Assembly: GCF_001691565.1 (NCBI RefSeq)
Contig: NZ_MAYO01000003.1
Span: 2,221,851-2,285,850 of the forward strand
Source of the DNA: Microbacterium oleivorans
Lineage (GTDB): Bacteria; Actinomycetota; Actinomycetes; Actinomycetales; Microbacteriaceae
DNA: 64,000 nucleotides
Direction of reading: 5' to 3'
Every line of letters starts with the position of its first letter. The stretch's first letter is position 1. The position numbers and the translations under genes were made by a program. Under the pieces are notes generated by a model. It ran no database searches and was not told the origin of the DNA. It saw only the letters and a list, made by a program, of their open reading frames with translations. Below are positions 34,729 to 42,884 of this stretch, one piece after another.

Positions 34729-35703
34729 ATGTCGTCGCCGTCGCACCGGATGCTGGACCTGCTGTCCGTCCTGCAGTCCCGCCGCGACTGGGGCGGGCAG
34801 GAACTGGCGGACCGTCTGGGCGTGACGGTCCGAACCGTGCGCCGCGACGTCGACCGGCTGCGCGAGCTCGGATACGCGATCAGCGCCGCGAGGGGTCCGT
34901 ACGGCGGATACCGGCTCGCTCCCGGCGATGAGCTCCCACCCCTTCTCTTCGACGAGGAGCAGGCGGTGGCGATCGCCGTCGCGCTGCAGTCGGCATCCGG
35001 TGTCGACATCGCGGATGCCGCTGCCCGGGCCCTCGCCACGATGCGGCAGGTCATGCCCTCGCACCTGCGTCACCGCATCGACGGAATCCGGTTCGCGGCG
35101 GGACCGACGGCAGAGCAGGTCGAGGTCGGGGCGCTCGAGGGAGTGAGCGTCGCCGCGAGGGAGCGGCGGACGCTGCGCGTCGAGTACGGCGACGACGCGG
35201 ATCGTCCCACCCGGCACATCGAGCCGCACGCCGTCGTCGCGCAGGACGGCCGCTGGTACGTCGTCGCCTGGGACCGGGATGCCTCGGACTGGCGCATCCT
35301 CCGGCTCGACCGGCTGCGCCCTCGGCACGGCGGCGGTATTCCCTTCGAGTCGCGCGAGATCCCGACGGGCGATGCGCGGACGTATCTCGCCGCTCGCTTC
35401 AAGGGATCCACGACGGCGGACCGGTGGCCCGTGACGGGAGAGGTCGTCCTGCCGCTCCCGCCGCGGAGGATCGCGCCGTGGCTCGGCGACGCCGAGCTGG
35501 CGGAACGTGCGGACGGCTCGTGCCTCGTCCGGGTCGGGTCGTGGTCGTGGGCGGGCGTTCTCGCATGGGCGCTGCGCTTCGACGTCCCCTTCGAGGTCGT
35601 CGGGCCGCCCGAGCTCGTCGAGGCGGCGGCCGCGACGGCACGTCGGATCGCGGCGTCGGTGGCCCTGCCGCCCGATTCCGCGGCAGGGCCGGGCATCCGC
35701 TAG
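34729..35703 (+). CDS. WYL-domain transcriptional regulator
   Basis: A 324-residue protein: N-terminal winged HTH (RMLDLLSVLQSRRDWGGQELADRLGVTVRTVRRDVDRLRELGY), then a WYL domain (RTLRVEYG...RHIEPHAVVAQDGRWYVVAWDRDASDWRILRLDRL) and a C-terminal WCX-like region. Probably a ligand-responsive regulator of the divergent VOC gene. The last 45 bases include an 11-bp perfect hairpin. ATG 34729 is in frame with the HTH. Confidence 0.9.
   Translation: MSSPSHRMLDLLSVLQSRRDWGGQELADRLGVTVRTVRRDVDRLRELGYAISAARGPYGGYRLAPGDELPPLLFDEEQAVAIAVALQSASGVDIADAAARALATMRQVMPSHLRHRIDGIRFAAGPTAEQVEVGALEGVSVAARERRTLRVEYGDDADRPTRHIEPHAVVAQDGRWYVVAWDRDASDWRILRLDRLRPRHGGGIPFESREIPTGDARTYLAARFKGSTTADRWPVTGEVVLPLPPRRIAPWLGDAELAERADGSCLVRVGSWSWAGVLAWALRFDVPFEVVGPPELVEAAAATARRIAASVALPPDSAAGPGIR
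35661..35690. terminator. Hairpin inside the 3' end of the WYL gene
   Basis: GGCCCTGCCGC (35661-35671) is the exact reverse complement of GCGGCAGGGCC (35680-35690), loop of eight. It lies within the last codons of the regulator and just before the TAGACT hexamer (35701-35706) that probably begins the rpsF operon, so it likely insulates the two units. Confidence 0.6.
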
Positions 35704-35766
35704 ACTGTTGTGGTTGTCCGCCTGCGCTCGTGCGCGGAATCAGCGGACACGTGCATCAACCCTCCT

Positions 35767-35789
35767 GATGCCGGGAAACGCCCGGCATC
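35767..35789 (+). promoter_or_regulatory. Hairpin in the rpsF operon leader
   Basis: GATGCCGGG and CCCGGCATC form a perfect 9-bp stem with a five-base AAACG loop, 26 bases before the rpsF start and just ahead of its GAAGGAGG ribosome site. It could be an autoregulatory element bound by a ribosomal protein, as S6:S18 does in other bacteria, or an mRNA stabiliser. Confidence 0.5.
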
Positions 35790-35815
35790 CGTTCTAGTCC
35801 GAAGGAGGTGGGTTA

Positions 35816-36181
35816 GTGACGCACATCCACCAGTACGAACTCATGGTCATCCTCGACCCCGAGATCGACGAGCGCCAGGTCGCTCCCAAGCTCGACGGTT
35901 TCCTCAAGGTCATCACCGCAGACGGTGGCACCATTGACAACGTCGACGTGTGGGGCAAGCGCCGTCTCGCCTACGAGATCCAGAAGAAGAACGAGGGCAT
36001 CTACGCCGTCGTCAACTTCACGGGTACCAGCGAGGCCACGAAGGAGCTCGACCGTCAGCTCAAGCTGAACGAGCAGATCATGCGTACCAAGGTCCTCCGC
36101 GCCGAGGAGGCGATCGCTCAGGTCGCCGCCGAGAAGGAGCGCGCTGAGGCCAAGGCCGCCCGCAAGGCTGCGAAGGCTTAA
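35816..36181 (+). CDS. rpsF: 30S ribosomal protein S6
   Basis: A 121-residue S6 protein: [42 protein letters not shown] and [14 protein letters not shown] segments, with an alanine/lysine-rich tail. Binds S18 in the small subunit. GTG start with GAAGGAGG upstream. First gene of the S6-SSB-S18-L9 operon. Confidence 0.97.
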   Translation: MTHIHQYELMVILDPEIDERQVAPKLDGFLKVITADGGTIDNVDVWGKRRLAYEIQKKNEGIYAVVNFTGTSEATKELDRQLKLNEQIMRTKVLRAEEAIAQVAAEKERAEAKAARKAAKA

Positions 36182-36186
36182 GGCTC

Positions 36187-36714
36187 ATGGCCGGCGAGAC
36201 CATCATCACGGTCGTGGGAAACCTCACGGCAGACCCCGAGCTGCGCTACACGCAGAACGGCCTGCCCGTCGCGAACTTCACGATCGCATCGACGCCGCGC
36301 AGCTTCGACCGTCAAGCCAACGAGTGGAAGGACGGCGAAGCGCTGTTCATGCGCGCGTCGGTCTGGCGCGAGTTCGCTGAGCACGTCGCAGGCTCGCTCA
36401 CCAAGGGCATGCGGGTCGTCGCGACCGGCCGCCTGAAGCAGCGCTCCTACCAGGACCGCGAAGGCAACAACCGCACGGCGATCGAGCTGGAGGTCGACGA
36501 GATCGGCCCCTCGCTCCGCTACGCGACCGCACAGGTCACCCGCGCCGCGTCCAGCGGTGGCAATGGTGGCGGCGGTGGCGGCAGCTTCGGCGGCGGTCAG
36601 CAGCAGTCGCGTCCGCAGGTTCAGGCAGACGAGCCCTGGGCGACGCCCGGGTCTTCGGCGCCCGACGCCTGGAGCGCGCCCGGGACGAGCTACGGCGACG
36701 ACACCCCGTTCTGA
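36187..36714 (+). CDS. ssb: Single-stranded DNA-binding protein
   Basis: A 175-residue SSB: OB fold ([69 protein letters not shown]), then a glycine-rich linker and an acidic tip. The tail ends GDDTPF, matching the DDxPF protein-interaction motif. Five bases after rpsF. Confidence 0.97.
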   Translation: MAGETIITVVGNLTADPELRYTQNGLPVANFTIASTPRSFDRQANEWKDGEALFMRASVWREFAEHVAGSLTKGMRVVATGRLKQRSYQDREGNNRTAIELEVDEIGPSLRYATAQVTRAASSGGNGGGGGGSFGGGQQQSRPQVQADEPWATPGSSAPDAWSAPGTSYGDDTPF

Positions 36715-36724
36715 TTCGAATTCC

Positions 36725-36747
36725 GGATGCCGCGGGCCGTGGCATCC
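36725..36747 (+). promoter_or_regulatory. Hairpin between ssb and rpsR
   Basis: GGATGCC (36725-36731) and GGCATCC (36741-36747) form a 7-bp stem in the 53-base gap, 20 bases before rpsR. It is built from the same octamer as the rpsF-leader and post-rplI hairpins. Could act in processing or differential expression. Confidence 0.45.
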
Positions 36748-36767
36748 ACATCTCTTAAGGAAGACAC

Positions 36768-37022
36768 ATGGCTGGAAAGGCAACCGGCGATCGCCGCAAG
36801 CCGCGGAAGGGCGCGAAGAACGCCGCTCCCGCGAAGGCGATCCGCGTCGGCGTCATCGACTACAAGGACGTCGCGACGCTTCGCAAGTTCATTTCGGAGC
36901 GTGGAAAGATCCGCGCCCGTCGTATCACCGGAGTCTCGGTGCAGGAGCAGCGTCTGATCGCCAAGGCGATCAAGAACGCCCGTGAAATGGCGCTCCTGCC
37001 CTACGCCGGCGCTGGCCGGTAA
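36768..37022 (+). CDS. rpsR: 30S ribosomal protein S18
   Basis: An 84-residue S18 protein with [50 protein letters not shown], the conserved core. No CxxC zinc motif, so the zinc-independent form. TAAGGAAG ribosome site. Eleven bases before rplI. Confidence 0.97.
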   Translation: MAGKATGDRRKPRKGAKNAAPAKAIRVGVIDYKDVATLRKFISERGKIRARRITGVSVQEQRLIAKAIKNAREMALLPYAGAGR

Positions 37023-37033
37023 GGAGTACCGAC

Positions 37034-37486
37034 ATGGCAAAGCTGATTCTCACGAACGAGGTCGCCGGGCTCGGTAGCGCTGGCGACGTCATCGAGGTCA
37101 AGAACGGGTACGCCCGCAACTACCTCATCCCCCAGGGCTTCGCTGTGGCCTGGACCCGCGGTGGCGAGAAGCAGGTGGCGTCGATCCGCGCCGCCCGCGA
37201 GTCCCGCGCGATCCACGACCACGAAGAGGCTGTGGCGCTCAAGAACACGCTCGAGTCGAACACGGTCAAGCTGACCGTCAAGGCCGGCGCGGAAGGCCGC
37301 CTGTTCGGTTCGGTCAAGCCGGCCGACGTGGCCGACGCCGTCAAGGCCGCCGGTCTCGGTGACCTCGACAAGCGCAAGATCCACATCACCTCGCCGATCA
37401 AGGCCGTGGGCGAGCACGAGGCGACCGTTCGCCTGCGTGACGACCTCACCGCTGTGATCACCCTCCAGGTGGTCGCCGCCAAGTAA
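37034..37486 (+). CDS. rplI: 50S ribosomal protein L9
   Basis: A 150-residue L9: N-terminal domain [36 protein letters not shown], connecting helix, and C-terminal domain ([21 protein letters not shown]). Full length. Last gene of the operon, followed by a hairpin terminator. Confidence 0.97.
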   Translation: MAKLILTNEVAGLGSAGDVIEVKNGYARNYLIPQGFAVAWTRGGEKQVASIRAARESRAIHDHEEAVALKNTLESNTVKLTVKAGAEGRLFGSVKPADVADAVKAAGLGDLDKRKIHITSPIKAVGEHEATVRLRDDLTAVITLQVVAAK

Positions 37487-37502
37487 TCCTGGCGCGCGGT
37501 TC

Positions 37503-37546
37503 GGATGCCGCGGTTCCCTCCCTCCGGGGTCGGGACCGCGGCATCC
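37503..37546 (+). terminator. Terminator after rplI
   Basis: GGATGCCGCGGTTCCC pairs with GGGACCGCGGCATCC (one bulged T), followed by GTCGTTTGTG. Sixteen bases beyond the rplI stop. Confidence 0.8.
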
Positions 37547-37564
37547 GTCGTTTGTGCTGTGAGG

Positions 37565-37654
37565 TGTGTGCGGATGCAAGGGATTCGAGGGGACACGCCG
37601 GGGTCATTCACCTGTCGCCGGGGCGCCGCGCCGAATCCCTTGCATCGGCGCACA
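37565..37654. repeat. Palindromic repeat copy B
   Basis: Copy of the 88-bp family: left arm GTGTGCGGATGCAAGGGATTCG...GACACGCCG, right arm CCGAATCCCTTGCATCGGCGCACA. The outer 20 bases of the arms pair almost perfectly; the inner right arm has an extra GC-rich stretch. Lies between two terminators in the rplI / surface-protein gap. Confidence 0.85.
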
Positions 37655-37657
37655 GGT

Positions 37658-37697
37658 GGGGCGGATGCCGCGGGTGGGGGCCCACGGCATCCGCCCC
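37658..37697. terminator. Second terminator between rplI and the surface-protein gene
   Basis: GGGGCGGATGCCG (37658-37670) pairs perfectly over 13 bp with CGGCATCCGCCCC (37685-37697), followed by TTTCCT on the plus strand. It lies between convergent units and may act for either. Confidence 0.75.
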
Positions 37698-37711
37698 TTT
37701 CCTGAGGGGAG

Positions 37712-39148
37712 TCAGACGGTACGGCGGCGCAGGGTGAGCAGCGCTCCGGCGGCGAGCAGCGCCAGGGCGAGCGCGGGGAGCCACGTCACCGCGACTCCGC
37801 CGGTCTGTGCCAGCGTCCCGACCGGGGTGCTCGCGCTGGCCTGGGGGGCCATCGGAGCGGCGCCGGCGCCGGGGATCTGGTCGTCCGTGCCCATGCCCGG
37901 AGTGTCACCGGGGACCGTGCCCGGGTTCGCCGGGTTGGTGCCCGGGTCCGTCGGGTCGGTGGGGTCCGTGCCGGGGGTCACCGGGTCGACCGGGTCGGTC
38001 GGGTCCACAGGGTCGGTCGGGTCAACCGGGTCGGTCGGGTCCACGGGATCGACCGGGTCGGTCGGGTCCACGGGGTCGACCGGGTCGGTCGGGTCCGTGC
38101 CGGGGTCGGTCACCGTGCTGTCGCCGATGATGGAGACCGCGGTGTCGCCGATGGTGACGGGGATGTCGATCGGCAGCAGGATCTGCGTACCGCTGCCGAC
38201 CCCGTTCTCACCCGAGGTGACCGGGGCGCCGGGCGTGGTGCCCGTGCCAGGAGTGCCGGACGTGCCGCCGCCGACGGTGGTGCTGTCGCCGATGACGGAG
38301 ACGGCGGTGTCGTCGATGGTCACCGGGACGGTGACCGGGGCGACGACCTGGGTGCCCGAGCCGATGCCGTCGGATCCGTCGGTGGACGGGGTGCCGGTGG
38401 TGCCGGTGGCGGGTGCGGCCGGGGTGGCTGCGTCGGTGCTTTCGGTGGTGCTGTCGCCGATGATCGAGATCGCGACGTCCTCGACCGTCACGGGGACGGT
38501 GATCGGCGCGACGACCTGCGTTCCGGAGACGGCGCCGTCGGAGCCGTCGGTGGTGACCGACGGTGCGGTCGACGACGGTGCGGCCGGGGCCGCGGCATCC
38601 GTGCTCTCGGTCTTGCTGTCACCGATGACCGACACCGCGGTGTCCTTGACGGTCACCGGGGCCTTCACGGGGGCGACGACCTGCGTGCCGGACCCGATGC
38701 CGTCGGACCCGCTGGTCGACGCTGCGGGAGCCTTGGCGGGCTCCTTTGCGGGTGCGGCAGGTGCGGCATCCGTGCTCTTAGTCGAGCTGTCACCGATGAC
38801 CGAGACCGCCGTGTCCTTCACGGTGACGGGGACGGAGACGTTGATGATCGCCTGCGAGCCGGAGGCAGCACCGTCGGAGCCGCTGGTGGATGCAGAGCCC
38901 GAATCGCGCGACGGAGCCGGGGAGGATCCCTTGTCGCTCGAGCTCGTGGACGAGTCGCCGAGCAGCGAGATCGCGGTGTCGCCGACGCTGATGGGGACGT
39001 CGACGTTGAGGAGCGCCTGGGTGCCCGAGAGCAGCCCGTCTTCTCCTGAGGTGGTCGGTTCTGCAGCCTGTGCGGCTGCCGCGCCGAAGAGGGTGATCCC
39101 CCCGGCGACAAGCGTGCCCAGCAGGGCGCGCGACAACATGGTGTTCAT
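37712..39148 (-). CDS. Secreted wall-anchored protein with six chaplin-like repeats
   Basis: A 478-residue protein. Signal peptide (about 1-30, ending AAAAQA), then six repeats of about 32 residues plus linkers, each of the form GSDGIGSGTQVVAPVTVPV followed by a DTAVSVIGDS-like end. This closely resembles the chaplin core of Streptomyces (SGNVVQVPVHVPVNVCGNTVSVIG-type) but lacks the paired cysteines. A DPTDPVDP-rich linker follows, then LAQTG (a sortase E-type LAXTG signal), a hydrophobic span and RRRTV. The ATG at 39148 has AGGAGAG upstream. Chaplins are amyloid-forming hydrophobic surface coats; the role in this organism is inferred only. Confidence 0.82.
   Translation of the reverse strand: MNTMLSRALLGTLVAGGITLFGAAAAQAAEPTTSGEDGLLSGTQALLNVDVPISVGDTAISLLGDSSTSSSDKGSSPAPSRDSGSASTSGSDGAASGSQAIINVSVPVTVKDTAVSVIGDSSTKSTDAAPAAPAKEPAKAPAASTSGSDGIGSGTQVVAPVKAPVTVKDTAVSVIGDSKTESTDAAAPAAPSSTAPSVTTDGSDGAVSGTQVVAPITVPVTVEDVAISIIGDSTTESTDAATPAAPATGTTGTPSTDGSDGIGSGTQVVAPVTVPVTIDDTAVSVIGDSTTVGGGTSGTPGTGTTPGAPVTSGENGVGSGTQILLPIDIPVTIGDTAVSIIGDSTVTDPGTDPTDPVDPVDPTDPVDPVDPTDPVDPTDPVDPTDPVDPVTPGTDPTDPTDPGTNPANPGTVPGDTPGMGTDDQIPGAGAAPMAPQASASTPVGTLAQTGGVAVTWLPALALALLAAGALLTLRRRTV
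37945..38108. repeat. Tandem coding repeat (Asp-Pro-Thr/Val linker)
   Basis: Degenerate 9-base units of GGGTCGGTC / GGGTCGACC / GGGTCCACG type repeat in tandem and encode the T-D-P-V-D-P linker of the chaplin-like protein. Likely prone to length change by slippage. Confidence 0.8.
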
Positions 39149-39243
39149 TTCTCTCTCCTGGAACATGACTGGGGATGGCGCGGGTGCGCCGTCACGCGGG
39201 ACGTGCGGGATGCGTGCCGCGAAAACGCGCGGCGCAATCCCCG

Positions 39244-40350
39244 TCAGTCGGGAGAGACGTCGGTGTCGAAGAAGGGAGCGGGCAGGCCGTGCTCGTCGTT
39301 CGGCCGTCCGCGTCGCGCCCAGGCACGGTGCGCGACGGGGACGCCGAACGGAAGCAGGGCGAACAACCCGGCAGCTCCTCCAGAGGAAGTACAAGTCGGA
39401 GAACCGGTTCCCGCCAGGGGCGCTGCGGGCGCGGGCGGGGCGGTGTCAGGCCTGGGGGATGCCGCGGGCCCAGCAGCGGTCGACGATACGTCGGCGGCGG
39501 AGCCAGCCGCCACGGCCACCTGGAAGGCGTCACGCGTTGCCAGAGCGGCGGGGCTCACCCCGGCGGCGGAAGCGGGCGTCGAAGGTGCAGCGGCAGCGAT
39601 CGCGGCGGGTGTCCTGCCGGTCGCGGGAGCGTCGGCATCGGGCGCCGCCAGCGACACCGGAAGAGGGAAAGCGGGAATGACGCCGAGGCCGGGTGCGGCG
39701 GGCTCTGTCACGGGGTCGACGGCGTCCACGACCGGGGGGAGCACGGTGTCGATCACCGGGTCGATCGCGTCCACGACCGGCTCGACGACCGGGCGGACGG
39801 CATCCACGACAGGAGCCACGACACTGTCCGTGATCGGTGTCACGACGGTGACGACGGGCCGCAGAACGGTGTCAGTGACGGGCTTCACCACCGTGTCGAC
39901 GACGGGCTTCACGACCTTGTCGGTAGCGGGTGCGACCACTTTGTCGACGACCGGCTGGACGACCTTGTCTGTGACAGGCCTTACGACCTTGTCCGTGACG
40001 GGCTTGATCGCCTTCTCGGCGACCGGCTTTACGATCTTCTCGGCGACCGGCTTCACGACCTTGTCGGCGACGGGCGTGACGACCTTCTCGATGACGGGTG
40101 CGACCGCCTTCTCGGCCACGGGCGTGACGACCTTGTCCGTGACGGGCTTCACTACCTTGTCGGTCACCGGTGCCACGGTCTGTCCGACGACTTTGGTCAC
40201 CCCGCTGAGCAGTCCATCGTCTTCGCGGTCGGCGGCGTGAGCGTGCGATGCGCTCAAGACGACCGCGAAGGCCAGCCAGAGCAGTGCAACGCCGAATCCG
40301 ATCGCAGCGAGGAGACCGAGTCGGACGAACGCGCGTTGCGTTGTAAGCAC
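39244..40350 (-). CDS. Octapeptide-repeat surface protein with LAGTG motif
   Basis: A 368-residue secreted protein. A long signal peptide (LGLLAAIGFGVALLWLAFAVVLSASHAHA) precedes about twenty 8-residue repeats of the form V-x-P-V-(T/A)-D/E-K-V (residues about 55-220), e.g. VKPVTDKV and VTPVADKV. An A/P/S-rich region follows, then LAGTG (LAXTG-like), a hydrophobic stretch (AAGLFALLPFGVPVAH) and a basic tail. The C-terminus is longer than a normal sorting signal, so anchoring is uncertain. The regular octad with alternating hydrophobics could make a beta-solenoid or extended fibre. GTG start with GGAGGT. Confidence 0.75.
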   Translation of the reverse strand: MLTTQRAFVRLGLLAAIGFGVALLWLAFAVVLSASHAHAADREDDGLLSGVTKVVGQTVAPVTDKVVKPVTDKVVTPVAEKAVAPVIEKVVTPVADKVVKPVAEKIVKPVAEKAIKPVTDKVVRPVTDKVVQPVVDKVVAPATDKVVKPVVDTVVKPVTDTVLRPVVTVVTPITDSVVAPVVDAVRPVVEPVVDAIDPVIDTVLPPVVDAVDPVTEPAAPGLGVIPAFPLPVSLAAPDADAPATGRTPAAIAAAAPSTPASAAGVSPAALATRDAFQVAVAAGSAADVSSTAAGPAASPRPDTAPPAPAAPLAGTGSPTCTSSGGAAGLFALLPFGVPVAHRAWARRGRPNDEHGLPAPFFDTDVSPD

Positions 40351-40422
40351 AGGTCACCTCCACGATGTCTCATCGGAACGCGCGCCGTGATGGCCGCGTT
40401 CTGCGGGGTGCCTGGACCACAC

Positions 40423-40451
40423 ACGGTACCCACTTCCTATGAATTTGACAA
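40423..40451 (-). promoter_or_regulatory. Promoter of the octapeptide-repeat gene
   Basis: On the minus strand TTGTCA (40451-40446) and TACCGT (40428-40423) are separated by exactly 17 bases and lie about 75 bases upstream of the GTG at 40350. Good sigma-70 type spacing. Confidence 0.6.
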
Positions 40452-40584
40452 GAGCACTTCCGGCATCCTGCCGAGGGGCAGAGACACCGCGGAAACCGGC
40501 CGACTTTCTCATTTGACAAATCCGAGATTCTGCACATGGGTGGGGATAACCCTGAACCTTCAACCGGCACTTGAGGTCGGATAT

Positions 40585-40726
40585 CTATCCACAGACTGTG
40601 GGAAAGAAATAGCCCGGCCAGGTGCCTTTTGTTGGGGCTGCTTTTGTGAGATTCCACGCGTTGTCCACAGGCTCTCTGCACAGGGTGTGCGGCGTTTCGC
40701 GCAGATTCTCCACATAGTTATCCACA
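40585..40726 (+). promoter_or_regulatory. DnaA-box cluster upstream of dnaB
   Basis: The 451-base gap 40351-40801 has no gene. Within 142 bases it carries CTATCCACA (40585-40593), TTGTCCACA (40661-40669), TTCTCCACA (40706-40714) and a perfect TTATCCACA (40718-40726), all in the same orientation. They lie 76-217 bases before the dnaB start, so DnaA-dependent control of the helicase gene or a DnaA-titrating site is likely. The region is also richer in A/T than its surroundings. Confidence 0.75.
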
Positions 40727-40801
40727 GGCTGGTTTGCGTGTGTCCGACCCCCTCCATAACGTGTGCGAGGGCCTTCCAGCGGGCCCGGAAGAGGGGCGTG
40801 C

Positions 40802-42172
40802 ATGTCGATCGCGGATCTGTCGGACGACCGAATCGGCGGATCCCGCGGTCCGGAACGCACCCCGCCGCACGACATGCTCGCCGAGCAGAGCACCCTGGGC
40901 GGAATGCTCCTGTCGGGAGACGCGGTCGCCGATGTCATCGAGGCGCTTCGTGGAACCGACTTCTACGTGCCCAAGCACGAGCTGATCTTCGAAGCCGTCC
41001 TCTCGCTCTACTCGCACGGTGAGCCGACCGACGTCGTCGCCGTCACCGATGAGCTGATCAAGACCGGCGATCTGCAGCGCGCCGGCGGTGCCGACTACCT
41101 GCACTCCCTCACCTCGATCGTCCCGACGGCCGCCAACGCCGCGTACTACGCCTCGATCGTCCGGGAGCGAGCGCTGCTGCGTCGCCTCGTCGAAGCCGGC
41201 ACCCGCATCGTGCAGATGGGCTACAACGGCCAGGGCGAGGCCCTCGACCTCGTCAACAACGCTCAGGCCGAGATCTACTCCGTGACCGGGCAGGAGCAGT
41301 CCGAGGACTACGTCCCGCTGCAGGTCGCCGTCGACGCCGCCGTCGAGGAGATCGAAGCCGCCCGCGGGCGCGACGGTCAGATGACCGGCATCCCGACCGG
41401 CTTCGCCGCCCTCGATCAGCTCACCAACGGCCTGCACGGCGGGCAGATGGTCGTCGTCGCCGCGCGACCCGCCATGGGTAAGTCGACGCTCGCGCTCGAC
41501 TTCGCCCGCGCGGCCGCCATCAAGCACAACCGGCCGACCGTCTTCTTCTCGCTCGAGATGGGACGCAGCGAGATCGCCATGCGCCTCATGAGCGCCGAGG
41601 GTGCCGTGCCGCTGCAGAGCATGCGAAAGGGCATGCTCGACAGCCGCGACTGGACGACGATCGCCTCGACCCGCGGGCGGATCAACGATGCGCCGCTGTA
41701 CATCGACGACAGCCCGAACATGACGCTCGTCGAGATCCGCGCGAAGTGCCGCAAGCTCAAGCAGCGCGTCGGGCTCGAGATGGTCGTCATCGACTACCTG
41801 CAGCTCATGACGAGCGGTAAGCGCGTTGAGTCGCGCCAGCAGGAGGTCTCGGAGTTCTCGCGTGCGCTGAAGCTGCTGGCGAAGGAGCTGCAGGTTCCCG
41901 TCATCGCCCTGTCGCAGCTGAACCGTGGTGCCGAGCAGCGCGCCGATAAGAAGCCCGCGATCAGCGACCTGCGTGAATCAGGCTCGATCGAGCAGGACGC
42001 CGACATCGTCATCCTGCTGCACCGCGAGGCCGCCTACGAAAAGGACAGCCCCCGCGCCGGCGAAGCCGACCTCATCGTCGCCAAGCACCGAAACGGCCCG
42101 ACCGACACGGTCGTCGTCGCGTTCCAGGGCCACTTCTCGCGCTTCACCGACATGGCCGTCGGCATGGACTGA
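40802..42172 (+). CDS. dnaB: Replicative DNA helicase
   Basis: A 456-residue DnaB: N-terminal primase-interaction domain (HDMLAEQSTLGGMLLSGDAVADVIEAL), linker, and RecA-like helicase domain with Walker A ARPAMGKST (about 221-229), FSLEMGRSEIAMRLMS, Walker B VVIDYLQLM, LSQLNRGAEQR and the arginine-finger region ISDLRESGSIEQDADI. No intein. ATG 40802 is used because the protein family starts there; upstream in-frame sequence to 40763 is not conserved. Confidence 0.97.
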   Translation: MSIADLSDDRIGGSRGPERTPPHDMLAEQSTLGGMLLSGDAVADVIEALRGTDFYVPKHELIFEAVLSLYSHGEPTDVVAVTDELIKTGDLQRAGGADYLHSLTSIVPTAANAAYYASIVRERALLRRLVEAGTRIVQMGYNGQGEALDLVNNAQAEIYSVTGQEQSEDYVPLQVAVDAAVEEIEAARGRDGQMTGIPTGFAALDQLTNGLHGGQMVVVAARPAMGKSTLALDFARAAAIKHNRPTVFFSLEMGRSEIAMRLMSAEGAVPLQSMRKGMLDSRDWTTIASTRGRINDAPLYIDDSPNMTLVEIRAKCRKLKQRVGLEMVVIDYLQLMTSGKRVESRQQEVSEFSRALKLLAKELQVPVIALSQLNRGAEQRADKKPAISDLRESGSIEQDADIVILLHREAAYEKDSPRAGEADLIVAKHRNGPTDTVVVAFQGHFSRFTDMAVGMD

Positions 42173-42299
42173 GCCGACGGGTTCGCCTCGCCCGGCGATG
42201 CGTGCCTCAGCCGCGAACAAAGACACACGACAAGCGCGTGGACGAACGAGCGGATGCCGGACAGGTACGGAGTGAGACCACGTCACTCCTGGAGGCATC

Positions 42300-42884
42300 A
42301 TGACCCCTGATCCACTCGACTCCATCCTCGAGCGCTCCGCACCCGCGACGAGCGAGGCTGACGCGAGCGACCTCCGGGCGATGATCGCGTCAGCCCGCGC
42401 CCAGGTGCGTCGTCCGCGGCGCCGACGTCTCGGCATCGTTGCCGGCGCTCTCGCGCTCGCTCTCGCCGGGGGAGCGAGCTTCGCGGCGGCCTCCTCGTCG
42501 TGGGACTGGAACGCCGGGATGAACCCGAACCGGAGCCACACGTACACCTCTCCGACCTGGGGCGAGTGCGAGCTGAGGGTGGGCAACATCGTCGCCGCGA
42601 ACCCGCTCCGCCAGTTCGAGCTCGATCGTGCCATCGACGACTGGTTCGCGACGGCAGACGTCGCCGCGGAGGTCGAGCCCTACATCGCCGGTCACCTCGC
42701 CGTGCTCGAGGGTGATCAGTCGGACGCAACGGATCCGCGCTCGGCCGACGCCTACTACTGGGTGGCCGTCGATGAAGCGCTCGGGGATGCGATGTCCGCA
42801 GGCCTCAGCGAGCGAGGATTCGACAACGCGAGCATCAGCACCGGCAGTGGTCAGGTGCACTGCGAGGGCGAGCAGTGGAAGTGA
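42300..42884 (+). CDS. Membrane-anchored protein encoded before an ECF sigma factor (possible anti-sigma)
   Basis: A 194-residue protein with a cytoplasmic N-terminus of about 45 residues (DPLDSILERSAPATSEADASDLRAMIASARAQ), one span (GIVAGALALALAGGASFAAA) and an extracytoplasmic domain with three cysteines. The topology is that of an anti-sigma factor, and it overlaps the sigma gene, but no ZAS or RskA motif is clear and such genes usually follow the sigma gene. GGAGGC site at 42291. An IR (GAGTGA/TCACTC, 42270-42288) lies upstream. Confidence 0.65.
   Translation: MTPDPLDSILERSAPATSEADASDLRAMIASARAQVRRPRRRRLGIVAGALALALAGGASFAAASSSWDWNAGMNPNRSHTYTSPTWGECELRVGNIVAANPLRQFELDRAIDDWFATADVAAEVEPYIAGHLAVLEGDQSDATDPRSADAYYWVAVDEALGDAMSAGLSERGFDNASISTGSGQVHCEGEQWK

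Noticed and set aside
37945..38108. Possible CRISPR or VNTR array
   Set aside because: The short units have no spacers and are in frame coding for a D-P-V/T-D-P linker; no cas genes are nearby.
39721..40200. Tandem DNA repeats as a non-coding satellite
   Set aside because: They encode the regular octapeptide repeats of a protein with a signal peptide, promoter and ribosome site.
40513..40550. TTGACA at 40513-40518 as the dnaB promoter
   Set aside because: No acceptable -10 hexamer lies 16-18 bases downstream; the best candidate (GATAAC) is too far at about 24 bases.
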